Positions 1 to 5,946 of a stretch of DNA of 6,475 nucleotides are shown one piece after another. Origin of the DNA: Acidilobaceae archaeon. Its GTDB lineage: Archaea; Thermoproteota; Thermoprotei_A; Sulfolobales; Acidilobaceae. The stretch is taken from positions 1 through 6,475 of the forward strand of contig JALURD010000032.1 in assembly GCA_027057815.1 (NCBI GenBank), in the 5' to 3' direction. Below the pieces are notes generated by a model. That model saw only the letters and a list, made by a program, of their open reading frames with translations, did no database searches and was not told where the DNA came from. Position 1 is the stretch's first letter; the number at the start of each line of letters is the position of its first letter. The position numbers were made by a program, and so were the translations under genes.

Positions 1-9
1 GTCTAGGGG

Positions 10-1446
10 TTGCCTAGGAGCCTAGCCAGCATACTGAAGAAAGCCTTCAGACCCAAAAGGCAAACCCGTCCTCCACAGGAGCTTGCACCAAAGCTCATTC
101 TAGAAGCCGAGGGAGACGCTGACGTAATAGCCGCTTACAAGGTCGGTCCGGTAGAGTACATGCTATACAGAAAAGGGAAGCTAGACTATAAGCTAGCGGT
201 CATTGAGCCTGAGGAGCCCTCCTCGGAAGTTCTAGAGGAGCTGATAGCTGGGCTCAGGGAACCAGCGACCCCAGAGGAGAGGTACCACGCCGAGAAGGCG
301 GTCAGCGGGTATGGCCCGCTCTACCCCCTAATAATAGACTCCCACGTCGAGGAGATAGCGTACACGGATCCTTCGAGGCCTGTTATGGTGATACATAGGC
401 TAGTCCAGGACAGGTGGATCGAGACTAGCATAAGGCTCACGCCCAGCGAGGCTGACTCTCTGTCGTTAAGCCTGGCGAGGAAGGCTGGGAGGCAGCTGAG
501 CATAGCGAATCCTGTGGCTGAGGGGGTCACACCCGAGGGCCACAGGGTCTCAGTCACGTTTGGCAGGGAGGTGAGCCGGGGCGGGAGCACCTTCGTGGTT
601 AGGAAGTACCCCGAGAAGCCACTGACAATGGCAGACCTCATCAGGATGGGGTCGATATCCCCCCTTGAAGCAGCCTACCTATGGATACTCGTGGAGGCTC
701 AGGGCTTCATACTAATAGTGGGTAACATGGGTTCAGGTAAGACTACCCTCCTCCAGGCCCTGGCCTCTCTTATACCACCCGGCAAGAGGGTGATAACCAT
801 CGAGGACACTCCCGAGCTCAGGCTGCCCGTGGAGGCCTGGGATAGCCTCTACACGAGGCCGCCGCTCCCCGGCGACGAGGACCTGGAGATAGGCCTAGAG
901 GACCTCATTAAGTTCGCCCTGAGGAGAAGGGGAGACTACATCATTGTGGGAGAAGTCAGGGGCAGGGAGGCGAGGCTACTGGCCCAGGCCGCGGCCACAG
1001 GGCACGGATCGCTAGCCACATTCCACGCCGACGACGCTGACAGCGCGATAGTGAGGCTAACCCTGGATCCAATCAATCTCCCGCCGCTTTTCCTGCGGTC
1101 AATCACGGCCTTCGTGACGGTCAGGCGCACCCTAACCTACGACGGGAGGGCGCTGAGGAGGGTGACGGCGATAACAGAGGTGGCGGGCGACGAGTTGAGG
1201 GACATCTTCGTCTGGGACCCGGCGACGGGTGAGGTGTCCCCGTCTAACCCGGCAGCGGTGGCTGAGACTAGCGAGAGGCTCAGGTGGGCGTGGGAGAGAC
1301 TCGGAAGGCCTATGGGAAGCCCAGAGGCGGAGCTTGAGGAGAGGGCTAGAGTCTTAGCCGAAGCCGTCGAGGCCATGGAGAGGGACGGGATCCCCTTCAG
1401 GCGCGTCCTGGTGAAGTTCTATGAAAGGAGGTGGGCCTCTCATTAG
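10..1446 (+). CDS. Type II/IV secretion system ATPase (GspE/VirB11/ArlI-like, archaeal type IV filament motor)
   Basis: This is a cytoplasmic ATPase that would power assembly of a type IV pilus-like or archaellum-like filament, or a related secretion machine, by hydrolysing ATP beneath a membrane platform. Of its 478 residues, about 95-205 form the N-terminal secretion-ATPase domain (YGPLYPLIID...EEI, with arginines near 186-198). The RecA-like core follows: Walker A G238-NMGSGK-T245, Asp box ITIEDTPE at 262-269, Walker B YIIVGE with E315, then the His box TGHGSLATFHAD at 330-341. Length and C-terminal extension suit archaeal members. An in-frame TAG at 4-6 makes TTG at 10 the first possible start. 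Its ribosome binding site would be mostly outside the window, and the next in-frame ATG is at 160. The partner membrane protein overlaps its 3' end. Family assignment is firm; whether it serves a pilus, archaellum or DNA-transfer system cannot be told without the genes to the left. Confidence 0.93.
   Translation: MPRSLASILKKAFRPKRQTRPPQELAPKLILEAEGDADVIAAYKVGPVEYMLYRKGKLDYKLAVIEPEEPSSEVLEELIAGLREPATPEERYHAEKAVSGYGPLYPLIIDSHVEEIAYTDPSRPVMVIHRLVQDRWIETSIRLTPSEADSLSLSLARKAGRQLSIANPVAEGVTPEGHRVSVTFGREVSRGGSTFVVRKYPEKPLTMADLIRMGSISPLEAAYLWILVEAQGFILIVGNMGSGKTTLLQALASLIPPGKRVITIEDTPELRLPVEAWDSLYTRPPLPGDEDLEIGLEDLIKFALRRRGDYIIVGEVRGREARLLAQAAATGHGSLATFHADDADSAIVRLTLDPINLPPLFLRSITAFVTVRRTLTYDGRALRRVTAITEVAGDELRDIFVWDPATGEVSPSNPAAVAETSERLRWAWERLGRPMGSPEAELEERARVLAEAVEAMERDGIPFRRVLVKFYERRWASH
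1410..1433 (+). promoter_or_regulatory. Two tandem Shine-Dalgarno-like sites around the platform-gene start
   Basis: GGTGA at 1410-1414 stands six bases before the ATG at 1421 and supports that start. GGAGGTG at 1427-1433 is a better match to the archaeal anti-Shine-Dalgarno sequence but lies after the ATG. Eight bases after it comes an in-frame ATT (1442-1444), which overlaps the ATPase stop TAG (1444-1446). No in-frame ATG, GTG or TTG lies at a suitable distance from this second site, so the ATG at 1421 remains the best choice. Confidence 0.5.
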
Positions 1447-2857
1447 CATAGCGAGGGCAGCGCTCAGAGCCGCTGCCAGGGGTGTAAAGCCGTCAAAGCT
1501 GGGCGTGCATGGCTACAAGGCGGTAGTTAAGACTCGGCTAGCCGCCTCACTTGCAGCACCCATCGTTAGTGTAACCCTCTACCTACTCTTAGGTGCCATA
1601 GGGCTTTTGGGAGGCCTACCCCTATTTGCTATAGCAGCTGCTGCCCCCTCAATATACCGGTATATGCTGGCCAGCGGCCTAGAGAGGGAGGCACCAGCGC
1701 TCCTAGCATACATGCTCCCCTTCGCGTGGACCAGTAAGGGCCTCGTCGACGTACTAGCCTCGCTTCAATCATGGAGAGGCCGGCCCTTCAACTGGGTTCG
1801 AAGAGAGGCGGCCCGCCTCGCAGTGAGGCTCAGGCTTGGGGCAGACCCTATCACTGCTCTTGAGTGGCTAGCTGAGACCACGCCAAGCAAGACGCTGGCA
1901 GCCGCCCTCAGAGATTACACGCACGCGCTCAGGCTCGGCGTGCCAAGGAGCGCCGTGGCTCAGAGACTCCTCGACAGGGCCATAGACGCCATGAAGGCTG
2001 CGTGGAGGAGCTACGTCTCATTAGCCAGGGCGGCAGCTGAGACTGCAGCTGCGCTAACAGTACTAGTGGCAGCCCTAGCACCCGCCGCCGCCCTGGCATC
2101 CATAAACCCCTCAGCGCTCTCGCTCCTCCTGGCCGCGCCAGCCGCCTTGACCATAGTGCTCGTGGCTGCCCAGCCCAGCCTGGGGCTACCCCAGACCCCT
2201 CTAGTCTTAAGGATAGCGCCATTGGCGGCGGCAGGGCTCTCGAGCTTACTCGTAGCATTGGGCAGCTTCTACATGGCTCTCGCCCTGCTTGCAGCGGCGG
2301 CACTGCTTGTGGAGGCCTACGCGAGGATAGTTAGTTCTAGGCAGTCCAGGGCGTGGTCGAGCCTCTCTAGTGCTATAGAGAAGGCCCGCTTAGGCCTGAT
2401 AGTGGAGGATGACCTGAGGGAAGCCGCTCCAGTGGCGCCTGGAGTGTTGGATGCCCTTATTGAGTCGTCCAGGATAGCCGGGACCAAGGGGTTAACCAAA
2501 GCTCTCCAGGGGATATACGGGATAATATCAGAAGCCAGGTTGCTGGCCAAGTCGTACTCGGTCCAGTCAATCCTAATGTCCATCGTAGCCGCTGCCGCCG
2601 CTGTTATAGCAGTATATGCTGTGGGATCCCTCTCCCAGCTTGCGCAGGCGGGCCACGGGCTAATAGATCCGGCAATGATACAAGCCATAAGGGGGATCCT
2701 GCTGGCAACCTCACCTCTAGCCCCTCTTCCAGCAGCTGCGGCCTCAAGACCATGGGCCCCCACGCTTGTGCCCAGTCTTGCAGCGTTAGTTGTAACCCTG
2801 TACATTGCAGGAGCGATCGCGATCCCTGGGATCCCAGGCTATCCTAGTCTAGGATAG
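1421..2857 (+). CDS. Type IV filament / type II secretion membrane platform protein (TadC/ArlJ-like, T2SSF domain)
   Basis: This polytopic inner-core protein is the likely membrane platform on which the preceding ATPase acts. Its 478 residues show hydrophobic segments at about 41-62, 64-83, 205-227, 231-250, 263-300 (one or two passes), 382-401 and 421-467 (one or two passes). Two soluble stretches resemble the paired T2SSF domains: about 88-200 (starting LEREAPALLAYML, with the G-ADPITALEWLAETTPS section) and a shorter one at about 303-380. Repeated T2SSF units around membrane hairpins and a length near 480 are typical of archaeal ArlJ/TadC homologues. The ATG at 1421 has GGTGA at 1410-1414, six bases upstream, and overlaps the ATPase gene by 26 bases, suggesting translational coupling. 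A second, stronger GGAGGTG lies just inside the gene (1427-1433). Sequence similarity in this family is low, so the call rests on topology, domain pattern and the adjacent ATPase. Confidence 0.87.
   Translation: MKGGGPLISIARAALRAAARGVKPSKLGVHGYKAVVKTRLAASLAAPIVSVTLYLLLGAIGLLGGLPLFAIAAAAPSIYRYMLASGLEREAPALLAYMLPFAWTSKGLVDVLASLQSWRGRPFNWVRREAARLAVRLRLGADPITALEWLAETTPSKTLAAALRDYTHALRLGVPRSAVAQRLLDRAIDAMKAAWRSYVSLARAAAETAAALTVLVAALAPAAALASINPSALSLLLAAPAALTIVLVAAQPSLGLPQTPLVLRIAPLAAAGLSSLLVALGSFYMALALLAAAALLVEAYARIVSSRQSRAWSSLSSAIEKARLGLIVEDDLREAAPVAPGVLDALIESSRIAGTKGLTKALQGIYGIISEARLLAKSYSVQSILMSIVAAAAAVIAVYAVGSLSQLAQAGHGLIDPAMIQAIRGILLATSPLAPLPAAAASRPWAPTLVPSLAALVVTLYIAGAIAIPGIPGYPSLG
2825..2857. 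repeat. Two abutting perfect palindromes at the convergent gene junction
   Basis: CCTGGGA/TCCCAGG at 2825-2838 is a perfect 14-base palindrome. It is followed without a gap by CTATCCTAG (2839-2847), a single T, and CTAGGATAG (2849-2857), a perfect inverted repeat with nine-base arms. The second palindrome supplies both stop codons: TAG at 2855-2857 for the + strand platform gene and TAG (read from 2851 to 2849) for the - strand endonuclease subunit gene. An 8-base palindrome, GCGATCGC, lies just before at 2813-2820. In RNA from either strand the arms could form a hairpin at the end of the message, so a bidirectional terminator or 3'-end protecting role is possible, but no T-run follows on either strand. 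Confidence 0.6.
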
Positions 2858-3343
2858 TGTCTTGGACACCCTGGCCTCGTAGTAGGTTACGTCCCCGTTA
2901 CGGTCGACTATGGCTATGACCGGGTGTCTCCCGTCAGCGACTGCGGACCTGCTCCACTCGGCTAGGGAGCCATAGGTGGTGACCTCTCCCTCCTCCAGGA
3001 TGAGTACTTCGTATACTCTTTGGCCTTCTCTAAACTCCAGCGTTCCAGGCCTTAGCCCCCTCCTGGGGAGCCTTCCCCTTCTCCTCAAGTCAAGGTATAC
3101 TATGAAGGTCTTGAGGGGCTCCCGGCAGGATTCGACTATGGCGAGCGCGGCGTCCCACCCGGAAAGCCCTCCCCTTATGAAAAGTTTACCCCTAACGGCT
3201 TGGTAGAACGCCTCTAACGCGTCGATAACCTCTCCTTCCAGGTATCCCCTGTCCTCTAGGATCCTGCATAACTCAGCATCACCGCACTCCTCAACTCTTA
3301 CACCGCATCCCTCCAGCCTACCCTCCAAAGCGTTGCTGGGCAC
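2849..3343 (-). CDS. Probable tRNA-splicing endonuclease, structural (non-catalytic) subunit, crenarchaeal type
   Basis: The 164-residue product resembles the two-domain tRNA intron endonuclease fold. An N-terminal domain (about 1-70) contains LCRILEDRGYLEGEVIDALEA. The C-terminal nuclease-like domain (about 78-160) has FIVYLDLRRRGRLPRRGLRPG and ends IAIVDRNGDVTYYEARV, matching the order seen in crenarchaeal EndA proteins (VY-DLR-RG then LALVD...YY). The catalytic Tyr, His and Lys appear missing: GLRPGTLEF replaces the KYG-DF segment, no His occurs where the HA motif is expected, and Arg139 sits near the Lys site. It would therefore be the beta subunit that pairs with a catalytic EndA encoded elsewhere to cut bulge-helix-bulge intron boundaries. 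GTG at 3343 is chosen because GGGTG (3355-3351) stands seven bases upstream, the fold begins right after it, and overlap with mtnA is avoided. Alternatives are GTG at 3421, TTG at 3328 and TTG at 3475. Family call by motif recall only. Confidence 0.7.
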   Translation of the reverse strand: MPSNALEGRLEGCGVRVEECGDAELCRILEDRGYLEGEVIDALEAFYQAVRGKLFIRGGLSGWDAALAIVESCREPLKTFIVYLDLRRRGRLPRRGLRPGTLEFREGQRVYEVLILEEGEVTTYGSLAEWSRSAVADGRHPVIAIVDRNGDVTYYEARVSKTLS

Positions 3344-3350
3344 TCTCGAG

Positions 3351-3355
3351 CACCC
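3351..3355 (-). promoter_or_regulatory. Ribosome binding site for the endonuclease subunit gene
   Basis: On the - strand GGGTG lies seven bases before the GTG at 3343. It is the main reason to prefer this start over the longer forms, which would run into the mtnA coding sequence. Confidence 0.5.
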
Positions 3356-3356
3356 A

Positions 3357-3365
3357 TAATTTAAG
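3357..3365 (+). promoter_or_regulatory. mtnA: TATA-like element in the divergent spacer, probable mtnA promoter
   Basis: TAATTTAAG is the only A+T-rich stretch in the 65-base spacer between the divergent endonuclease-subunit and mtnA genes. Read rightward it would place transcription initiation near 3387, about 22 bases before the mtnA TTG start. The reverse strand reads CTTAAATTA, so it could also act leftward. A leftward start would then fall near 3336, just inside the chosen GTG (3343), which would favour the TTG at 3328. Assigned from spacing only. Confidence 0.45.
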
Positions 3366-3395
3366 ACTCTAAGACCCCCAGCCCTCCAAGCGTCC

Positions 3396-3402
3396 GGGGT
3401 GG
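3396..3402 (+). promoter_or_regulatory. mtnA: Ribosome binding site for mtnA
   Basis: GGGGTGG matches the archaeal Shine-Dalgarno core with one change and ends six bases before the TTG at 3409, supporting that non-ATG start. Confidence 0.55.
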
Positions 3403-3408
3403 CTGTGT

Positions 3409-4488
3409 TTGAGCCTACCACCTGAGCTGGAGAAGTACGTGGCGATAAAACCCCTCTACTGGGATCCCGAGGCAAAGGAGTTCCACTGGCTGGACACGAG
3501 GCTCATACCCTTCAAGGAGGTGTACAGGAGCACACGCGACTATAGGCGGGTGGCCCAGGCAATCAAAGACATGGAGATAAGGGGGGCGCCAGCTATAGGC
3601 GTCGCAGCAGCCTTCGGGATGGCACTCGCAGCGGTTCACTCCAACGCTTCCAGCCTGGAGGGCTTAATGAAAGAGTTAAGGGAGGCGCAGAAGGTGCTAG
3701 CTTCGACAAGGCCGACAGCCTACAACCTTTTCTGGGCACTAGACAGGGTCATGAAGGCGGCTGAGGAGGCCGCGGCTAAGGGGGATCCCGGAGAGGTCAG
3801 GGCTAGGGTAGAGGAGGAGGCGGTGAGGATTTACGTGGAGGATATCAGGGCTAACGTTGAGATGGGTAGGATAGGGTCAAAACTCATAGAAGACGGTGAC
3901 ATCATCCTCACACACTGCAACACAGGCGCTCTTGCAACGGCGGGCTTCGGGACAGCCCTGGGAGTCATTAGGTACGCCTACTATGAAGGGAAGAACGTGA
4001 AAGTCATAGCCACTGAGACTAGACCACTCCTTCAGGGCGCCAGACTGACTGTCTGGGAGCTGAAGAAGGAAGGGATCCCGGTCAAGCTGATAACCGATAA
4101 TATGGCTGGACTAGTCTTGAGGCAAGGGCTTGCCGACGAGGTAATAGTGGGCGCGGACAGGATAATATTGACTGGGCATGTGGCAAACAAGATCGGAACC
4201 TACATGATAGCCCTGGCGGCTTGGCATAATTCGAAGCCATTCTACGTTGCGGCACCTACTAGCACGATACAGCCTGTGGAGGATCCCTCAAGCATAGTCA
4301 TAGAGGAGAGGTCCCCTGACGAGGTCCGCAAAGTCCTAGGCCAGCACCTAATCACCGTGCCAGACGTAGACGTCTATAACCCAGCCTTCGACGTGACTCC
4401 GCCAGAGCTCGTGACAGCCATAATCACCGAGCGTGGTATAGCAAGGCAGCCATACAAAAGAAGCTTAAGGAAACTGCTGCAAGGCTAA
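3409..4488 (+). CDS. mtnA: S-methyl-5-thioribose-1-phosphate isomerase (eIF2B alpha/beta/delta-like family)
   Basis: The enzyme interconverts 5-methylthioribose-1-phosphate and 5-methylthioribulose-1-phosphate in salvage of the methylthioadenosine released by polyamine and other S-adenosylmethionine reactions. The 359 residues fit the family length. Diagnostic signs are RGAPAIG at 58-64 in the N-terminal domain, THCNTGALATAG with the catalytic Cys at 170, TETRPLLQGARLT, then VGADRI with the catalytic Asp at 250, GHVANKIGTY, and FYVAAPTSTI. The Cys/Asp spacing equals that of characterised bacterial MtnA as I recall it (C160 and D240). Ribose-1,5-bisphosphate isomerase is the nearest alternative, but that enzyme is shorter and lacks this N-terminal domain. 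Such genes are often mislabelled translation initiation factor 2B. The TTG start is preceded by GGGGTGG. Divergent from the endonuclease gene and followed by a hairpin, it looks monocistronic. Confidence 0.93.
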   Translation: MSLPPELEKYVAIKPLYWDPEAKEFHWLDTRLIPFKEVYRSTRDYRRVAQAIKDMEIRGAPAIGVAAAFGMALAAVHSNASSLEGLMKELREAQKVLASTRPTAYNLFWALDRVMKAAEEAAAKGDPGEVRARVEEEAVRIYVEDIRANVEMGRIGSKLIEDGDIILTHCNTGALATAGFGTALGVIRYAYYEGKNVKVIATETRPLLQGARLTVWELKKEGIPVKLITDNMAGLVLRQGLADEVIVGADRIILTGHVANKIGTYMIALAAWHNSKPFYVAAPTSTIQPVEDPSSIVIEERSPDEVRKVLGQHLITVPDVDVYNPAFDVTPPELVTAIITERGIARQPYKRSLRKLLQG

Positions 4489-4495
4489 ACGCCGG

Positions 4496-4530
4496 GTAAA
4501 ATCCCACCCGCATTAGTGGGAGCCTTTTAC
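4496..4530 (+). terminator. Bulged hairpin downstream of mtnA, probable transcription end or 3' UTR structure
   Basis: GTAAAA-TCCCAC (4496-4507) pairs with GTGGGA (4516-4521) and, after a three-base GCC bulge, TTTTAC (4525-4530), giving two stacked six-pair helices around an eight-base loop CCGCATTA. It begins eight bases after the mtnA stop codon. The TTTT in the descending arm is the only T-run before the icd promoter. Archaeal terminators do not need a hairpin, so an RNA-stability or processing role is equally possible. Confidence 0.5.
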
Positions 4531-4572
4531 TCTGGAGCGGGCCCCACGACTTGTTTACTCTAATAGATTTTG

Positions 4573-4579
4573 ATATATA
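4573..4579 (+). promoter_or_regulatory. icd: TATA box of icd
   Basis: ATATATA within TTTTGATATATAC is the clearest TATA-like element in this spacer. Initiation about 26 bases downstream would fall near 4603, giving a leader of about 28 bases to the ATG at 4631 or 13 bases to the ATG at 4616. Confidence 0.6.
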
Positions 4580-4617
4580 CTGAATCCCCTCCCCCGGGCC
4601 TCAACCGAGGAGCGGAT

Positions 4618-4624
4618 GGGGGTG
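4618..4624 (+). promoter_or_regulatory. icd: Ribosome binding site deciding the icd start
   Basis: GGGGGTG (one mismatch to GGAGGTG) ends six bases before the ATG at 4631. The upstream in-frame ATG at 4616 has only GAGGAG three bases away, too close for good use. The GTG at 4622 overlaps this site. Confidence 0.55.
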
Positions 4625-4630
4625 CCGGGA

Positions 4631-5896
4631 ATGGCTAGGATCCCATGCAGCCCGGATGAGGTTAAGCCTCCGTCTGAGGGCCAGCTCGTCAAGGTTGAGA
4701 ATGGGAGGCTCGTAGTCCCCGACAACCCGATAGTTGTCTTCATTGAGGGGGACGGCATTGGCCCGGAAGTAGTTGCCTCGGCAAAGGCTGTCATAGATGC
4801 TGCGGTGAAGAAAGCCTATGGCGGTAAGAGGAAGATCGTGTGGTGGGAGGCCGCCGCGGGCTCTAAGGCGATGGAGACTTGTGGAGAGCTACTTCCACAG
4901 GCAACGCTTGAGGCGATCAAGACGGCGAAAGTCGCCCTCAAGGGCCCCCTCACGACGCCCGTGGGCAGCGGTTATAGGAGCCTCAACGTGGCGATAAGGC
5001 AGGCTCTAGACCTCTACGCTAACATAAGGCCCGTAAGGTACTACGGCCAGCCAGCACCTCACAAGTACGCTGATAAGGTTAACTTCGTTATATTCAGGGA
5101 GAACACCGAGGACCTATATGCAGGGATCGAGTGGCAGGCCGGCAGTGAGGAGGCCAGGAAGCTAAGGGAGTTCCTCAAGAAGGAGTTCGGGATCGAGCTG
5201 AGAGAGGATGCCGGAATAGGCATTAAACCCATCAGCAAATTCGCGACACAGAGGCTAATGAGGAAGGCCCTTAGGTGGGCTATAGATCATGGCAACAAGA
5301 TTGTGACGATAATGCATAAGGGTAACATTATGAAGTACACTGAGGGCGCGTTCATGCAGTGGGCCTACGAAGTCGCAACCACCGAATTCAGGGACTACGT
5401 TGTCACGGAGCAGGAGCTCTACGAGAAATACGGCGGCCAGATGCCGGAGGGCAAGATCCTAGTTAACGACAGGATAGCAGATAACATGCTGCAGCAGATA
5501 ATAACGAGGCCATGGGACTACGAGGTAATAGTGGCTCCAAACGTCAATGGGGACTACATAAGCGATGAAGCTAACGCCCTAGTAGGAGGCATCGGAATGG
5601 CCGCTGGAATGAATGCGGGCGACTACATAGCAGTAGCTGAGCCTGTTCACGGCACAGCACCCAAGTATGCTGGCAAGGACGTGGCAAACCCGACAGCCGA
5701 GATCCTAAGCGCAGTCCTACTAATAGGAGAGCACATGGGATGGAAGGAAGTGGCCTTGATAGTGGAGGAGGCGATAAGAAGGGCGATCAGAGACAAGAAG
5801 GTAACCCAGGACCTAGCCCGCCACATGCCAGGCGTGACACCACTCAAGACAAGCGAATACACCCAAGCACTCATCGAGTACATTGAATCCATGTAA
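4631..5896 (+). CDS. icd: Isocitrate dehydrogenase, NADP-type
   Basis: The enzyme oxidatively decarboxylates isocitrate to 2-oxoglutarate with NADP reduction, in the cytoplasmic TCA cycle and for glutamate supply. With the ATG at 4631 it has 421 residues. Substrate-site residues are visible: S117, N119, R123, R133 (RSLNVAIRQALDLYANIR), R156 and Y163 (FRENTEDLY), K230 (MHKGN), D280 (NDRIADN), D308 and D312 (NGDYISDEAN). The cofactor loop HGTAPKYAGK has K345 and Y346, and R397 is kept in QDLARHM. These correspond to E. coli K344, Y345 and R395, which bind the 2'-phosphate, whereas E. coli Y391 is replaced by Gln here. The same Gln occurs, as I recall, in the NADP-dependent Aeropyrum enzyme. The start at 4631 gives MARIPCS, lining up with the Aeropyrum MASPPC N-terminus; starting at 4616 would add five residues. 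Own TATA box upstream; a T-run at 5937-5941 may end the transcript. Confidence 0.97.
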   Translation: MARIPCSPDEVKPPSEGQLVKVENGRLVVPDNPIVVFIEGDGIGPEVVASAKAVIDAAVKKAYGGKRKIVWWEAAAGSKAMETCGELLPQATLEAIKTAKVALKGPLTTPVGSGYRSLNVAIRQALDLYANIRPVRYYGQPAPHKYADKVNFVIFRENTEDLYAGIEWQAGSEEARKLREFLKKEFGIELREDAGIGIKPISKFATQRLMRKALRWAIDHGNKIVTIMHKGNIMKYTEGAFMQWAYEVATTEFRDYVVTEQELYEKYGGQMPEGKILVNDRIADNMLQQIITRPWDYEVIVAPNVNGDYISDEANALVGGIGMAAGMNAGDYIAVAEPVHGTAPKYAGKDVANPTAEILSAVLLIGEHMGWKEVALIVEEAIRRAIRDKKVTQDLARHMPGVTPLKTSEYTQALIEYIESM

Positions 5897-5935
5897 CCAA
5901 ATACATCCTAGCATCCAGAGACGACGCGCCGCCCA

Positions 5936-5946
5936 CTTTTTAAAAG
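5936..5946. promoter_or_regulatory. T-run/TATA-like palindrome after icd
   Basis: CTTTT-T-AAAAG is a perfect 5-1-5 palindrome, 40 bases beyond the icd stop. The five T residues could terminate icd transcription. The same string also fits a strong crenarchaeal TATA box. Read rightward, initiation would fall near 5967, where the palindrome-rich region begins. Because it is symmetric, leftward initiation near 5915 is also possible. Sequence alone cannot separate terminator from promoter. Confidence 0.4.

Noticed and set aside
1929..2805. Long minus-strand open frames opposite the platform gene
   Set aside because: They lie entirely antisense to a gene with clear T2SSF and membrane pattern. Their products show no recognisable domains and mirror its Ala/Leu-rich codons.
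3409..4488. Translation initiation factor aIF2B subunit
   Set aside because: The superfamily is the same, but the RGAPAIG domain, the catalytic Cys170 and Asp250, and the length point to methylthioribose-1-phosphate isomerase.
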